Positions 7,725-16,364 of a stretch of DNA of 64,000 bases are shown here, one piece after another (within the stretch, counting starts at the first letter, position 1; each line of letters begins with the position of its first letter). A program made the translations under genes and the position numbers. The stretch spans positions 434,001 through 498,000 of the forward strand of contig CAWJFY010000009.1 in NCBI GenBank assembly GCA_963842295.1. The letters run 5' to 3'. Below the pieces are notes generated by a model. That model saw only the letters and a list, made by a program, of their open reading frames with translations, was not told the origin of the DNA and searched no databases. Origin of the DNA: JAJNBA01 sp963842295 (GTDB lineage: Bacteria > Actinomycetota > UBA4738 > HRBIN12).

Positions 7725-8552
7725 ATGATGCTTGACATGCCAGCGGACGCCACCGAACTGCTCGCTCGCCTCGGCAACCCCGATGGAGGCTTCGGCCCGA
7801 ACGTCGACCAGCCGAGCGAGCCCGAGCCCACGGCGCTGGCCGCACTCGCCTTCGACGACGCCGGAGCGAGGGAGTGGCTCGCCGAGCATCAGCGCGATGA
7901 CGGCTCCTTCTCGATCGACGCCGGACCGTACGTGAACGACTCGGCGACCGGTCTGGGCGCGATCGCGCTCGGTCCGGGCCCCGAGCGAGAGCTCGCCCTC
8001 GACCACCTGGAGTCGACTCAGGGGCGTCGCGTCGGGTCGAGCTCCGCGGTCCCGATCGATCCATCGGCGATCGGCTGGGCGTGGGCACGTGGGACGGCGT
8101 CATGGGTCGAGCCCACCGCGCGAGCCCTGTGGGCCCTGCGAGTGGCCAGGCCCGAGTCTCCACGGATCGCAGATGCCGTGGCATTGCTTCGCGATCGGGA
8201 ATCCGTGGGAGGTGGATGGAACTACGGGAACCGCGTGGTGCTTGGAGAGGATCTGCCTCCCTTCGCCCAGACCACCGCGATCGCGCTGATCGGTCTGTCC
8301 GGCCTGGATGCCGACCTCGAGGCTCGTGGCCTGCGCTCGCTCGGTCGGTTGTGGCGCGTGGAGTCGGCGGGCGGTCTCTCACTCGCGACCGCACTCGTGG
8401 CCTTCCGCGAACACGGTCGGGCGCGCGAGGCTCAGGCCGTGCGGACCACGCTGAGCCACCTCGTCGAACGCACCCGGCTCCTGGGCGATGGCGTCGCCCT
8501 CGGATGGGCCGCACTCGCGATGCGAGCCCGATCGCCGTGGGCAGGCGCATGA
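7725..8552 (+). CDS. Alpha/alpha-toroid protein with squalene-cyclase/prenyltransferase-like repeats
   Basis: A 275-residue protein. Three or more repeats have the pattern of the prenyltransferase/squalene-oxidase toroid: 'NPDGGFGP' (18-25), 'QRDDGSFS' (55-62) and 'VGGGWNYGN' (about 162-170), each followed by a helix containing 'TALAALA', 'TGLGAIAL' or 'TTAIALIGL'. The DxDD motif of class II terpene cyclases is not seen, so it may be a binding or scaffold protein rather than a cyclase. It lacks a signal peptide. Its stop overlaps the start of the DUF362 gene (ATGA at 8549-8552), so the two are translationally coupled. Starts at 7725 or 7737 are both possible. Confidence 0.7.
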   Translation: MMLDMPADATELLARLGNPDGGFGPNVDQPSEPEPTALAALAFDDAGAREWLAEHQRDDGSFSIDAGPYVNDSATGLGAIALGPGPERELALDHLESTQGRRVGSSSAVPIDPSAIGWAWARGTASWVEPTARALWALRVARPESPRIADAVALLRDRESVGGGWNYGNRVVLGEDLPPFAQTTAIALIGLSGLDADLEARGLRSLGRLWRVESAGGLSLATALVAFREHGRAREAQAVRTTLSHLVERTRLLGDGVALGWAALAMRARSPWAGA

Positions 8553-9562
8553 GCCGTCCCCTCGATCGCCGAACGTTCCTTCGGCGAACCGCCGCTGGTG
8601 CGGCGGTGGCGGCCGCGGGCGGTTTGGGTCTTCGAACGCTCCTCCGGGAACCTCCGCCGTGGGATGAGGCCGCGTTCCCCCCCAGCGGAAACGCGCACGT
8701 CGCGGTCCTGACGGCCTCCGATTACGACGGTCCACTTGAGGCGACCGTCCTCGAAGGCCTCCGCGCCATCGGAGCCGACGTCCGTGGGGCGAGCGTCCTG
8801 CTGAAGCCGAACCTCATCGAGTTCGACCCGAGCACTGCTATCAACACGGAGCCCCGCTTGATCGCGGCCACCGTGCTGGCGTTCAGGCGCCTCGGCGCGG
8901 CCTCGGTACGGGTCGCCGAAGGGCCCGGTCATCGCCGGGACGTGCAGGACGTGGTGACGCGCTCCGGGTTGGGCGAGGCACTGGCGGCCGTGGATGCTCC
9001 GTTCATCGATCTGAACGCCGCCGCGATCGGTCGAGTGACGCTGAGGTCTCGGTACACGGATCTCCGTGAGCTGTGGCTCCCGACCTCGGTGCTCGACGCA
9101 GACGTGGTGGTTTCGATGCCCAAGATGAAGACGCATCACTGGGCGGGTGTCACCCTGTCGCTGAAGAACCTCTTCGGAACCTTGCCGGGTCGAGTGTACG
9201 GGTGGCCGAAGAACATCCTGCATTGGGCCGGGATCGAACGGTCGATCCTGGACGTCGCCGGCGCCGTACGACCGTCCTACGCGATCGTCGACGGCATCGT
9301 GGGGATGGAGGGCAACGGACCGATCTCCGGCGAACCGGTCGATTCCGGCGTCCTCGTCTTCGCGGACGACCCGGTCGCCGCCGATTGGATCGGCGCATCC
9401 CTCATGGGATCGGATCCCGAACGGATCCCGTACATCGTGGAGGCGGGTCGATTCCTCGGCCAGTCCGATAGAGATCGGATCGAGCAGCGCGGGGAGGATC
9501 CTGAGCGGCTCATCCGGTCATTCGCGCCACCACCGGTCGGCGAAGGCGTCGCCGCCGGGTAG
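8549..9562 (+). CDS. Tat-exported DUF362 domain protein
   Basis: A 337-residue protein starting at the ATG that overlaps the preceding stop codon. The N-terminus has a twin-arginine motif ('RRTFLRRTAAGAAVAAAGG', residues 7-25) and a hydrophobic stretch, indicating folded export by Tat. The body shows DUF362 features: 'LLKPNLIEFDPS', a central 'VVSMPKMKTHHWAGVTLSLK' and 'VDGIVGMEGNGPISG'. Many DUF362 proteins carry Fe-S clusters, but no CxxC clusters are present here. Function unknown. Coupling to an alpha-toroid gene suggests a joint role, possibly in handling a hydrophobic or redox substrate; that is speculation. Confidence 0.82.
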   Translation: MSRPLDRRTFLRRTAAGAAVAAAGGLGLRTLLREPPPWDEAAFPPSGNAHVAVLTASDYDGPLEATVLEGLRAIGADVRGASVLLKPNLIEFDPSTAINTEPRLIAATVLAFRRLGAASVRVAEGPGHRRDVQDVVTRSGLGEALAAVDAPFIDLNAAAIGRVTLRSRYTDLRELWLPTSVLDADVVVSMPKMKTHHWAGVTLSLKNLFGTLPGRVYGWPKNILHWAGIERSILDVAGAVRPSYAIVDGIVGMEGNGPISGEPVDSGVLVFADDPVAADWIGASLMGSDPERIPYIVEAGRFLGQSDRDRIEQRGEDPERLIRSFAPPPVGEGVAAG

Positions 9563-9578
9563 GCGTTGGCGAACGCGG

Positions 9579-10148
9579 TCATCTCCGCGGATCGCTGGCT
9601 GATACCGCACCCGCCACCCGCCGCCGGTCGACAGCCTGCACGCGGTACACGAGGTGGATCCAGCCCAGGCTCCCGTGGCGGGCCTCCTTCCATAGGGACA
9701 TGCCGATGTGCTCCGCGACGCCGCGCGACGGGACGTTTTCGGGCCGGACGAGCGCGATCACATGATCCATGCCGAGCGGCCCCAGGCACCGGTCACGCCA
9801 CGCCGCGGCCGCTTCGGTCGCGATCCCCTGACGTGCGCGGCGTGGCGTGACCGACCAGCCGAGCTCGACCTCCTCAACCCCGTCGACCATCTGCGGCGCC
9901 GGGCCACAGTTGCCGAGGAACTCCCCCGTCTCGCGGTCCTCGATCGCCCACAGGCTGTAACCCCACCGCTCCTGCAACTCGATGAACTTCTCGATCCAGG
10001 CGTGGGACTCCTCGCGGCTGAACGGGTGGGGGTAGAAGCGCATGTGATGCGGGTCGGACTGGATCTCGTGGAGCGCGTCCAGGTCGGAGAGATCGGACGC
10101 GAAGGGGCGCAACCTGAGGCGTTCGGTCTCCATCACGTCAGGGGTCAT
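9579..10148 (-). CDS. GNAT-family N-acetyltransferase (RimJ/RimL type)
   Basis: A 189-residue acetyltransferase. The opening 'METERLRLRPF' and the later 'YSLWAIEDRETGEFLGNCGP', 'VELGWSVTPRRARQGIATEA' (acetyl-CoA pyrophosphate loop, R-x-x-G-I-A) and 'VIALVRPENVPSRGVAEHIG' are the standard order of the RimJ/RimL subgroup. The ATG at 10148 is preferred because a GGGGGGTGG stretch lies just upstream, which a longer form would translate. Substrate unknown. It converges on the DUF362 gene with 16 bp between stops. Confidence 0.85.
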   Translation of the reverse strand: MTPDVMETERLRLRPFASDLSDLDALHEIQSDPHHMRFYPHPFSREESHAWIEKFIELQERWGYSLWAIEDRETGEFLGNCGPAPQMVDGVEEVELGWSVTPRRARQGIATEAAAAWRDRCLGPLGMDHVIALVRPENVPSRGVAEHIGMSLWKEARHGSLGWIHLVYRVQAVDRRRVAGAVSASDPRR

Positions 10149-10247
10149 GCCACCCCCCACGTTCTGGGACATCCGACGAGATCATGGACGCCAGCGTAGC
10201 GACCGACGAGCGAGACCCAGGAGACGCCGCGCGGGTACGGTGGTCGC

Positions 10248-11651
10248 GTGGCGACACAGGCTGAGACCCTCGAGGTCGCGGGCCGGGAGATCCGGGTCAC
10301 GAATCCCGAGAAGGTCTATTTCCCCGACGCCCCCGGCGAGCCGATCACCAAGCTCGACCTGGTCCGGTACTGGATCGAGGTGGCCGACGCTGCCCTCATC
10401 GGATGCCGCGACCGACCCACAACCTTGCACCGCTTTCCCGACGGAGCCGGCGACGAGGGCTTCTATCAGAAGCGGCTGCCGAAAGGCGCCCCACTCTGGA
10501 TCGAGACCGCCCTGATCTCGTTCCCGAGCGGGCGAACCGCGAACATGCCGGTGATGGCGGACGCCGCCCATCTGGCGTGGGCGGCGACGCTCGGGTGCCT
10601 GGAGATCAATCCGTGGCCCGTGCGAGCCGGCGACGTCGACCACCCCGACGAGCTGCGTTTCGACCTCGACCCCATGCCCGAGATCCCGTTCGCGTGGGTC
10701 AAACAGGTGGCGATGGTGACCAAGGACGTCCTGGAGGAGCACGGACTCGTCGGCTTCCCGAAGACCAGCGGAAAGAAGGGGATCCACGTGAACGTCCGGA
10801 TCCGCCCGGAGTGGACCTTCACCGAGGTCCGCCGGGCGGCGCTCGCACTCGCTCGCGAGGTCGAACGGCGCGTCCCCGACATGGCGACGACGAAGTGGTG
10901 GAAGGAGGAGCGCCACGGCGTGTTCCTCGACTACAACCAGAACGCTCGCGACCGAACGGTCGCCTCCGCGTACAGCGTCCGACCGGTACCGGACGCGCGG
11001 GTGTCGACACCCCTCGCGTGGGACGAGGTGCCGGACGGAGAACCGGAAGCGTTCACGATGCGGACGGTCCCCGGCAGGCTACGGAGCCTGGGCGATCCCG
11101 GAGCCGCGATCGACGACCACGTGGGCACGCTCCAGTCGGTCTTCGAGCTCTCGGAACGTCAGGCTGCCGAAGGACAGGGCGAGGCGCCGTACCCGCCGCA
11201 CTTCCCGAAAGCCGAGGGCGAGCCCGTGCGCGCCCAACCATCGAGACGACGCGAGAAGGACCAGGCATCCGAGGGCACCGTGCCACCGCCCGCGCCCGGC
11301 AAGAGGAGCGGGCCGACCGGGCGGCGCCGCACCCGGATGCCGCTGATCGAGATCGCGCGCGCCAAGACCGAGCGTGAGGCGAAGGAGGGCTTGGAACGAT
11401 GGAAGGCACGGCACCCGGAGGTCGTCCCGCACCTCGAGCCCGCCGACGTCATGGTCGATCCCATGCGAGGCCGGAGCACTACGTGGACGCGGATCCGCGT
11501 CAACCTCAGGAACGTCCCGGAGGCCGATCGACCTGCTCAGGAGGCCCTCGAGGTGGACTACGACCCGTGGGAGGGGATCGAGTGGCCGGAGGGGAGCGAA
11601 CCTCCCTGGCGGGCGCGTCAGCCCCAGTCGGGCGGCGACTCACCGAGCTGA
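10248..11651 (+). CDS. LigD-type DNA polymerase/primase domain protein (AEP fold)
   Basis: A 467-residue stand-alone LigD polymerase. Domain at about 10-300: 'KVYFPDAPGEPITKLDLVRYW', here as KVYFPDAP then ITKLDLVRYW, 'FYQKRLPKGAP', metal-binding Asp pair D139/D141 in 'RFDLDPMP', 'SGKKGIHV' at 174-181, and 'DYNQNARDRTVASAYSVRP'. These enzymes extend ends in bacterial non-homologous end joining. The C-terminal 130 residues, after a basic linker, form a separate conserved-looking unit ('EIARAKTEREAKEGLERWKA') of unknown role. Starts at GTG 10248. Its 3' end overlaps the convergent ligase gene by 34 bp. No Ku gene is in the window. Confidence 0.9.
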   Translation: MATQAETLEVAGREIRVTNPEKVYFPDAPGEPITKLDLVRYWIEVADAALIGCRDRPTTLHRFPDGAGDEGFYQKRLPKGAPLWIETALISFPSGRTANMPVMADAAHLAWAATLGCLEINPWPVRAGDVDHPDELRFDLDPMPEIPFAWVKQVAMVTKDVLEEHGLVGFPKTSGKKGIHVNVRIRPEWTFTEVRRAALALAREVERRVPDMATTKWWKEERHGVFLDYNQNARDRTVASAYSVRPVPDARVSTPLAWDEVPDGEPEAFTMRTVPGRLRSLGDPGAAIDDHVGTLQSVFELSERQAAEGQGEAPYPPHFPKAEGEPVRAQPSRRREKDQASEGTVPPPAPGKRSGPTGRRRTRMPLIEIARAKTEREAKEGLERWKARHPEVVPHLEPADVMVDPMRGRSTTWTRIRVNLRNVPEADRPAQEALEVDYDPWEGIEWPEGSEPPWRARQPQSGGDSPS

Positions 11652-12658
11652 GCCCAGGTGCAGCTCTCTGGCGCCCGGTCGCTGCGCCACCGCAGGAACG
11701 TCGCCGCGTGTCGGATGCGTCCGCTCTGGATCCGATCGAAGGCAACCTCGCAGACCAGCTTCGGCTCCACGGTGACCCACGCGGTGTCCTTGCCGGCCGA
11801 CCATCTGCTCTGCCCACCCGGCGCACGTGCGCCGGCGAAACTCTCGCTCCCTTCGAGCGGCTTCAGCAAGGAGCGGATCTCGCGGCGTTCCTTCGCCTTG
11901 AACGAGGACGTATGCCCGACATAGTGGAGGTTGCCCTCGTCGTCGTACAGGCCGAGGAGGAGTGAAGCCACGCCATCCCCGGTCTTGGCGACCCGGTATC
12001 CGCCGACCACGCAGTCCGCGGTCCGCCGATGCTTCACCTTCACCCAGCCCCGTGAGCCCCGGAGGTAGGGCTGGTCGGCTCTCTTGGCCACGATGCCGTC
12101 CTGGCCCAGCCCCGCCTCGTCCGCGAACCACATCTCCGCCACCGTGATGTCGTCGGTCCACGGTGTGAGGAGAAGGTCGGGCCCGACGTCGAGTTCGTCG
12201 AGATCCTGAGGCGCCTGGCCGAGGCGTAGCCGGGAGCTGAGAGAGGACAATCGCTCCCGCCGCTCGGCGAGCGGCTTCCCGACGAGCTCCTCACCGTCCT
12301 CCTCCAGCAGATCGAAGAGGATCAGGGTGGCCGGGATCTCAGCGGCGAGTTTGCGTACGCGCGACTCCGCGGGGTGCAGCCGTAGCTGCAGCTCGTCGAA
12401 CGAGAGCTGTCCCGGCCGAACGAGGACGATCTCCCCGTCTGCGACGAACGGTCCGTCGCGGCGCTCGTCCAAGAGTGAGACGAGCTCGGGGAAGAATCGC
12501 ATCATCGGCCGATCGTCGCGGCTCTCGAGCCGGATCTCGTCGCCAACCGTGACGATCGTGCGGAACCCGTCCCACTTCGGCTCGTAGGTCCAGCCCGGTC
12601 CTCGCGGGATGTCGGGCTCGAGCTTGGCGAGCATGGGACCGTGTCCGACCTTGGTCAT
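11618..12658 (-). CDS. ATP-dependent DNA ligase (LigC/LigD ligase-domain type)
   Basis: A 346-residue ATP-dependent ligase. Adenylation domain: nucleotidyl Lys28 in 'YEPKWDGFR', 'SRDDRPMMRFFPEL', 'DGEIV' (motif III region), 'LILFDLLEEDGEEL', 'EGIVAK'-equivalent 'QDGIVAKRADQPYL' and 'WVKVKHRRTADCVVGGY' (motif V). An OB-fold follows from about 225, with 'VEPKLVCEVAFD' near the C-terminus. It seals nicks and ends, probably with the convergent LigD-type polymerase. The two genes overlap tail to tail by 34 bp rather than forming one fused LigD. A strong hairpin upstream isolates it from the PhoX-like gene. Confidence 0.92.
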   Translation of the reverse strand: MTKVGHGPMLAKLEPDIPRGPGWTYEPKWDGFRTIVTVGDEIRLESRDDRPMMRFFPELVSLLDERRDGPFVADGEIVLVRPGQLSFDELQLRLHPAESRVRKLAAEIPATLILFDLLEEDGEELVGKPLAERRERLSSLSSRLRLGQAPQDLDELDVGPDLLLTPWTDDITVAEMWFADEAGLGQDGIVAKRADQPYLRGSRGWVKVKHRRTADCVVGGYRVAKTGDGVASLLLGLYDDEGNLHYVGHTSSFKAKERREIRSLLKPLEGSESFAGARAPGGQSRWSAGKDTAWVTVEPKLVCEVAFDRIQSGRIRHAATFLRWRSDRAPESCTWAQLGESPPDWG

Positions 12659-12689
12659 GTCGGCACACTAGCCGTCGCAGCCAGTGAGA

Positions 12690-12722
12690 GGCGGGGCTCG
12701 CCGCGTCGCGGCGAGCCCCGCC
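12690..12722 (-). terminator. GC-rich hairpin terminating the PhoX-like gene
   Basis: GGCGGGGCTCGCCG pairs perfectly with CGGCGAGCCCCGCC around a 5-base loop. It lies 5 bases after the PhoX-like stop and 31 bases before the ligase start on the same strand. There is no U-tract, but the position and stability suit a terminator of a high-GC genome. Confidence 0.65.
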
Positions 12723-12727
12723 TGGAT

Positions 12728-14272
12728 TCAGCTTCCGGGGACGGTCAGAAGGAGCAGCTGACCACCCTCGGTTTTGTAGTTGATCCCGTCGATCAAGGTG
12801 GGACCTTCCACGAAGATCGAGTGCGCCTGAACGTCGAGCAGCCACGCGCCAGGTCCGTAGAAGTCCGACGCATCCACGATCCCGCTGCTCTCCCACCCGG
12901 TGGTGTTGACCCGCCCGACGATGGACACGGCGCCGGTGCTCAGGTCGAGCCGGAGGACCCGCGACTCGAAAGCGGAGCTGACGTCCTCCTGGATCATCAA
13001 GGAGTTCGAGCTGATCCCGAGGTTGTCGGGGTTCCTCATCGCCGGCGCGGGAGCCAGCGGGTTCGTCGCAGCGTTCCCGTCGAGGACGATCGAGAAGTCG
13101 ACGACCCGCCGGGGGTCCTGCTTCGCGAACGTCATCTTGAAGATCCGGCCGTTCCCGAAGGTGCCGCCGGTCCCGGCCGTGAGGCGACCCGTGGTGGGAT
13201 CGGGGACCGCCGAGCTACTGCCGGTGTCGGAGAAGTACATCACCGGGTTCTGTCCCAGCGGGACGTCCGGGTCGTACGCCGTGTCCTCCACGCGGATGAA
13301 CTGGAAGACGTTGTTGCGGTTCGACCAGCGCTCGAGTGCGTCCTGCGGCGGCACGGCGGTGGTCCCTCGAGCGATCGCAGCCGGGACCCGGATGAAGCGA
13401 CCCTGGAGATGGTCGCCCGCCGCGACATCGCCGTAGTCGTTCGCGCCGTTGAACGCGTTCCCCGGGGCGACCCGCACACCGTTCTTATGGGTGACTCGGA
13501 AGGCCAGGAGGTTCCCCTGGTCGGCCCAGATCGCATCCTCGTCGTCCGCCAGGTAGAGGTACAGCTGCGACGACGGGGCGGTGAAGGTGTCGTCACCGGA
13601 GATGACGGCGATCTTGTCCCAGGCGCCCGGTAGCACCATCGAGTTCTCGTGGTTGTGCCGGCCCATCCCGGCGACCTGTGTGTACGCACCCGTGACGGGA
13701 TCCAAGACAACGGCGTACCCGGATTGCCGGAGGTTCTCAGGAGCGTAAGCAGGATCCGGTCCGTAGGGAGCGCCGGCTGGAACCGTCACCGCTTCCGGGG
13801 CTTCTTCGCCGGTGAAATAGAGGTACGAAGACAAGCCATCGGCCGGGCCGGCCATCGTGGACGAACAGAACCGCTGGAAGCCGGCGGAGTCGGGAAGCGG
13901 CTCCGATCCCGCGAGCACGCCTCCGCTCGGTGCGAGTGTGAGATGCGACACCGAGGACCAATCGAAGTCGGCGAAGCCGGCGAACGGCACCCTCGACTGC
14001 TCGTGGTTGACGAAGACCTCCGTGTTGCCGCCCGAACCGGGCATCGCGCCGATCCCATCGGGGATCCCTTCGAACGTGAAGCCTCCGACGGAATCTCCCA
14101 CGCTGATGATCGGGAGCACCTTCGTTCCGGCCGGAGCTGACGCGTCGATCGTCAGCATCGCTGGCGTCGAGGTGAGGAACGGCGCGACGGCCGACACATG
14201 GGGAGCGATCGTCGCGATCGAGAGCGCGGCCACAGGCGCGATCGCGGCGCGTCTCCAGAAGCGTGCTCGCAT
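12728..14272 (-). CDS. Exported PhoX-like DUF839 protein
   Basis: A 514-residue secreted protein. A signal peptide occupies residues 1-28 ('RRAAIAPVAALSIATIAPHVSA'-like: basic start, hydrophobic core, Ala-x-Ala site). The mature part has the DUF839/PhoX beta-propeller pattern: 'GGNTEVFVNHEQSRVPF', 'FTGEEAPEA', 'GRHNHENSMVLPG', 'VMYFSDTG' and 'NPDNLGISSNSLMIQED'. PhoX phosphatases use Ca2+ and Fe3+ and release phosphate outside the cell; related DUF839 proteins have no proven activity, so phosphatase function is only likely. The ATG at 14272 has AAGGAGG about 7 bases upstream. It is divergent from the CocE-type hydrolase gene. Confidence 0.8.
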   Translation of the reverse strand: MRARFWRRAAIAPVAALSIATIAPHVSAVAPFLTSTPAMLTIDASAPAGTKVLPIISVGDSVGGFTFEGIPDGIGAMPGSGGNTEVFVNHEQSRVPFAGFADFDWSSVSHLTLAPSGGVLAGSEPLPDSAGFQRFCSSTMAGPADGLSSYLYFTGEEAPEAVTVPAGAPYGPDPAYAPENLRQSGYAVVLDPVTGAYTQVAGMGRHNHENSMVLPGAWDKIAVISGDDTFTAPSSQLYLYLADDEDAIWADQGNLLAFRVTHKNGVRVAPGNAFNGANDYGDVAAGDHLQGRFIRVPAAIARGTTAVPPQDALERWSNRNNVFQFIRVEDTAYDPDVPLGQNPVMYFSDTGSSSAVPDPTTGRLTAGTGGTFGNGRIFKMTFAKQDPRRVVDFSIVLDGNAATNPLAPAPAMRNPDNLGISSNSLMIQEDVSSAFESRVLRLDLSTGAVSIVGRVNTTGWESSGIVDASDFYGPGAWLLDVQAHSIFVEGPTLIDGINYKTEGGQLLLLTVPGS

Positions 14273-14383
14273 GCACAACCTCCTTCTCGGGGGAACGTCA
14301 CCTTCCCGCGCGACGCCGACACCCGTCAAATGCACTGGCCGGGAGTCATGTCCTGGAAGCGGCTCGGCAGGTACCGTTCGCGG

Positions 14384-16351
14384 ATGCCCGACGAGTTCCG
14401 GTCCATCGAGATGGACGACGGGGTGAGGATCGCGCTCACCCTGCACTTCCCAGAGACGCCGCCCCCGTGGCCGGTCGTCTTCGAGGCACGTCCCTATCGG
14501 AAGGATGACCTCTCGGACGCGACGGCGATCTACCGCCGGCTGTGTGACGAGGGGAACCTCGCGGTCTGCCGAGCGGACGTCCGCGGCACCGGTTCGTCCG
14601 AGGGCGATGCGGTCGACGAGTACACCGAACGGGAGCTCCAGGACCACGTCGCGACGATCGCGTGGCTGGCAGAGCAGGACTGGTCGAACGGCAACGTGGG
14701 CATGTACGGGACCTCGTACTCCGGGTTCAACTCACTGCAGGTCGCCGCGCTCCGCCCGCCGGCCTTGAAAGCGATCATCCCGATCTACGCGACAGACCGT
14801 CGCTACACCGACGACGTCCACTACGGTGGCGGCGCGCGCCGCGGCATCGACTTCCTCGACTACCCGGCGTACATGGTCGCGTTGATCGCCCTGCCCCCGG
14901 TTCCGTCGGTCTACGGGAAGGGCTGGCGGGACGAATGGCACCGTCGGATCGAGGCGAACGATCCGTGGGAGCTCGGGTGGCTCGAGCACCAGAACGAGGA
15001 TGACTACTGGCGCCACGGCTCCGTCTTCTTCGACTACGGCGCGATCGAGGCGGCCACGCTGGTCATCGCCGGCCACGCGGACGGGTATCGCAACATGGCG
15101 TTCCGCGCGTTCGAGCGACTGCAGGGCCCGAAGAAGATCCTCTTCGGACCGTGGAGCCACATGAGCCCGCGCCTGTCGATGCCCGGACCGAGGATCGACC
15201 ACGTCCCGGTGATGATCGACTGGTGGCATCGGTGGCTCGGCGGCGACGCGAGCATCGACGTGGATCCGCCGATCTCGGTCTTCGTCCGCCGGTGGACGGA
15301 CCCGACCCCGGACGTGGACACCTACGCCGGCGAGTGGCGAGCCGAGCCAACGTGGCCACCCGCCCGACTGGCCGAGGAGCACCGCCGGCTCGACTCCGCG
15401 ACTGGCACTCACGGGGTGGATCCGGACGAGACCGCGAACGGGGACTCGTCTACGAAGGACGTCCTCGACATCCGTGGCGACGTGGGCGTGACCGCGTCGA
15501 TCTGGTGCGCCGCGACCCTGCCGTTCGGACTGCCGTGGGACCAACGGCCGGATGAGGCGTTCTCGCTCGTATACGACTGGCCGGTCGCGGAGGAGACCGA
15601 GATCATGGGTCGCCCGCGTGTCGAGCTCTCCGTCGCCGCATCGGTCCCCGTGGCGTTCGTCTCCGCGAAGCTCTGCGACGTCGCTCCGAACGGAAGTTCA
15701 GCGATGGTCACCCGAGGGATCCTGAACCTCGCGCATCGGGCCTCGCACGAACACCCCGAACCGCTCCCCGAGGGCGGGTCGGTGACGGCGACGATCGAGC
15801 TGGACGCGACGTCGTACGTGTTCGAACCCGGACACACGATCCGGCTCGACCTGGCCGGCAGCGATTTCCCGTCAACGTGGCCCCCGCCCTTCGCCGGCAC
15901 GATCGAGATCGATCGCGCTGCTTCGACGCTGGTCCTGCCGGTGCTGGAGGGACCGCCGATCCTGCCACCGCCCGGCTTCGAGCAGGGCGCTCCGGAGCCG
16001 TCGCTCCCGGAGCAGGTGCGATGGGAGATCCGAGAGGACGTCCTGGCGCGCGAGCGGACCGTCGCGATCGACCACGGCGGCGTTCGCGGGAGGAACGGCC
16101 TCGCAGAGGGGTTCGATCACTACTGGGGCGAGATCACGGCCGGCTCGCACGACCCCGGCAACAGCCGGGCGACCGCGGGTGCCACGCTCGCGCTGTCCTG
16201 GGACGACGTCTCCGTGCGAACGGAGTCGCGGGCGACCCTTCGCTCCGATCCCGAGCACTGGCATCTGGCGATCGAGCTCGAGGTCTACGAAGGCGACGAG
16301 CGGATCGCCGAGCGGCGCTGGGAGCGGACGATCGAACGCGACCTCCAGTAG
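14384..16351 (+). CDS. CocE/NonD-family alpha/beta hydrolase (X-Pro dipeptidyl-peptidase type)
   Basis: A 655-residue serine hydrolase. The N-terminal alpha/beta domain has 'VVFEARPYRKDD', 'ADVRGTGSSEGD' and the nucleophile elbow 'GTSYSGF' with Ser111. The C-terminal jelly-roll domain (about 370-600) includes 'YVFEPGHTIRLDLAGSDFP', the hallmark of CocE and X-Pro peptidases. It lacks a clear signal peptide and may act inside the cell on ester or amide substrates. In-frame ATGs at 14330 and 14348 could extend it; 14384 is chosen because conserved sequence begins there, although its ribosome site is weak. The extra C-terminal 80 residues ('RTVAIDHGGV' onward) are not assigned. Confidence 0.85.
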   Translation: MPDEFRSIEMDDGVRIALTLHFPETPPPWPVVFEARPYRKDDLSDATAIYRRLCDEGNLAVCRADVRGTGSSEGDAVDEYTERELQDHVATIAWLAEQDWSNGNVGMYGTSYSGFNSLQVAALRPPALKAIIPIYATDRRYTDDVHYGGGARRGIDFLDYPAYMVALIALPPVPSVYGKGWRDEWHRRIEANDPWELGWLEHQNEDDYWRHGSVFFDYGAIEAATLVIAGHADGYRNMAFRAFERLQGPKKILFGPWSHMSPRLSMPGPRIDHVPVMIDWWHRWLGGDASIDVDPPISVFVRRWTDPTPDVDTYAGEWRAEPTWPPARLAEEHRRLDSATGTHGVDPDETANGDSSTKDVLDIRGDVGVTASIWCAATLPFGLPWDQRPDEAFSLVYDWPVAEETEIMGRPRVELSVAASVPVAFVSAKLCDVAPNGSSAMVTRGILNLAHRASHEHPEPLPEGGSVTATIELDATSYVFEPGHTIRLDLAGSDFPSTWPPPFAGTIEIDRAASTLVLPVLEGPPILPPPGFEQGAPEPSLPEQVRWEIREDVLARERTVAIDHGGVRGRNGLAEGFDHYWGEITAGSHDPGNSRATAGATLALSWDDVSVRTESRATLRSDPEHWHLAIELEVYEGDERIAERRWERTIERDLQ

Positions 16352-16364
16352 TAGGCGCTCGGGA

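Noticed and set aside
10248..12658. A complete end-joining operon with Ku
   Set aside because: No Ku-like gene is found in the flanking sequence.
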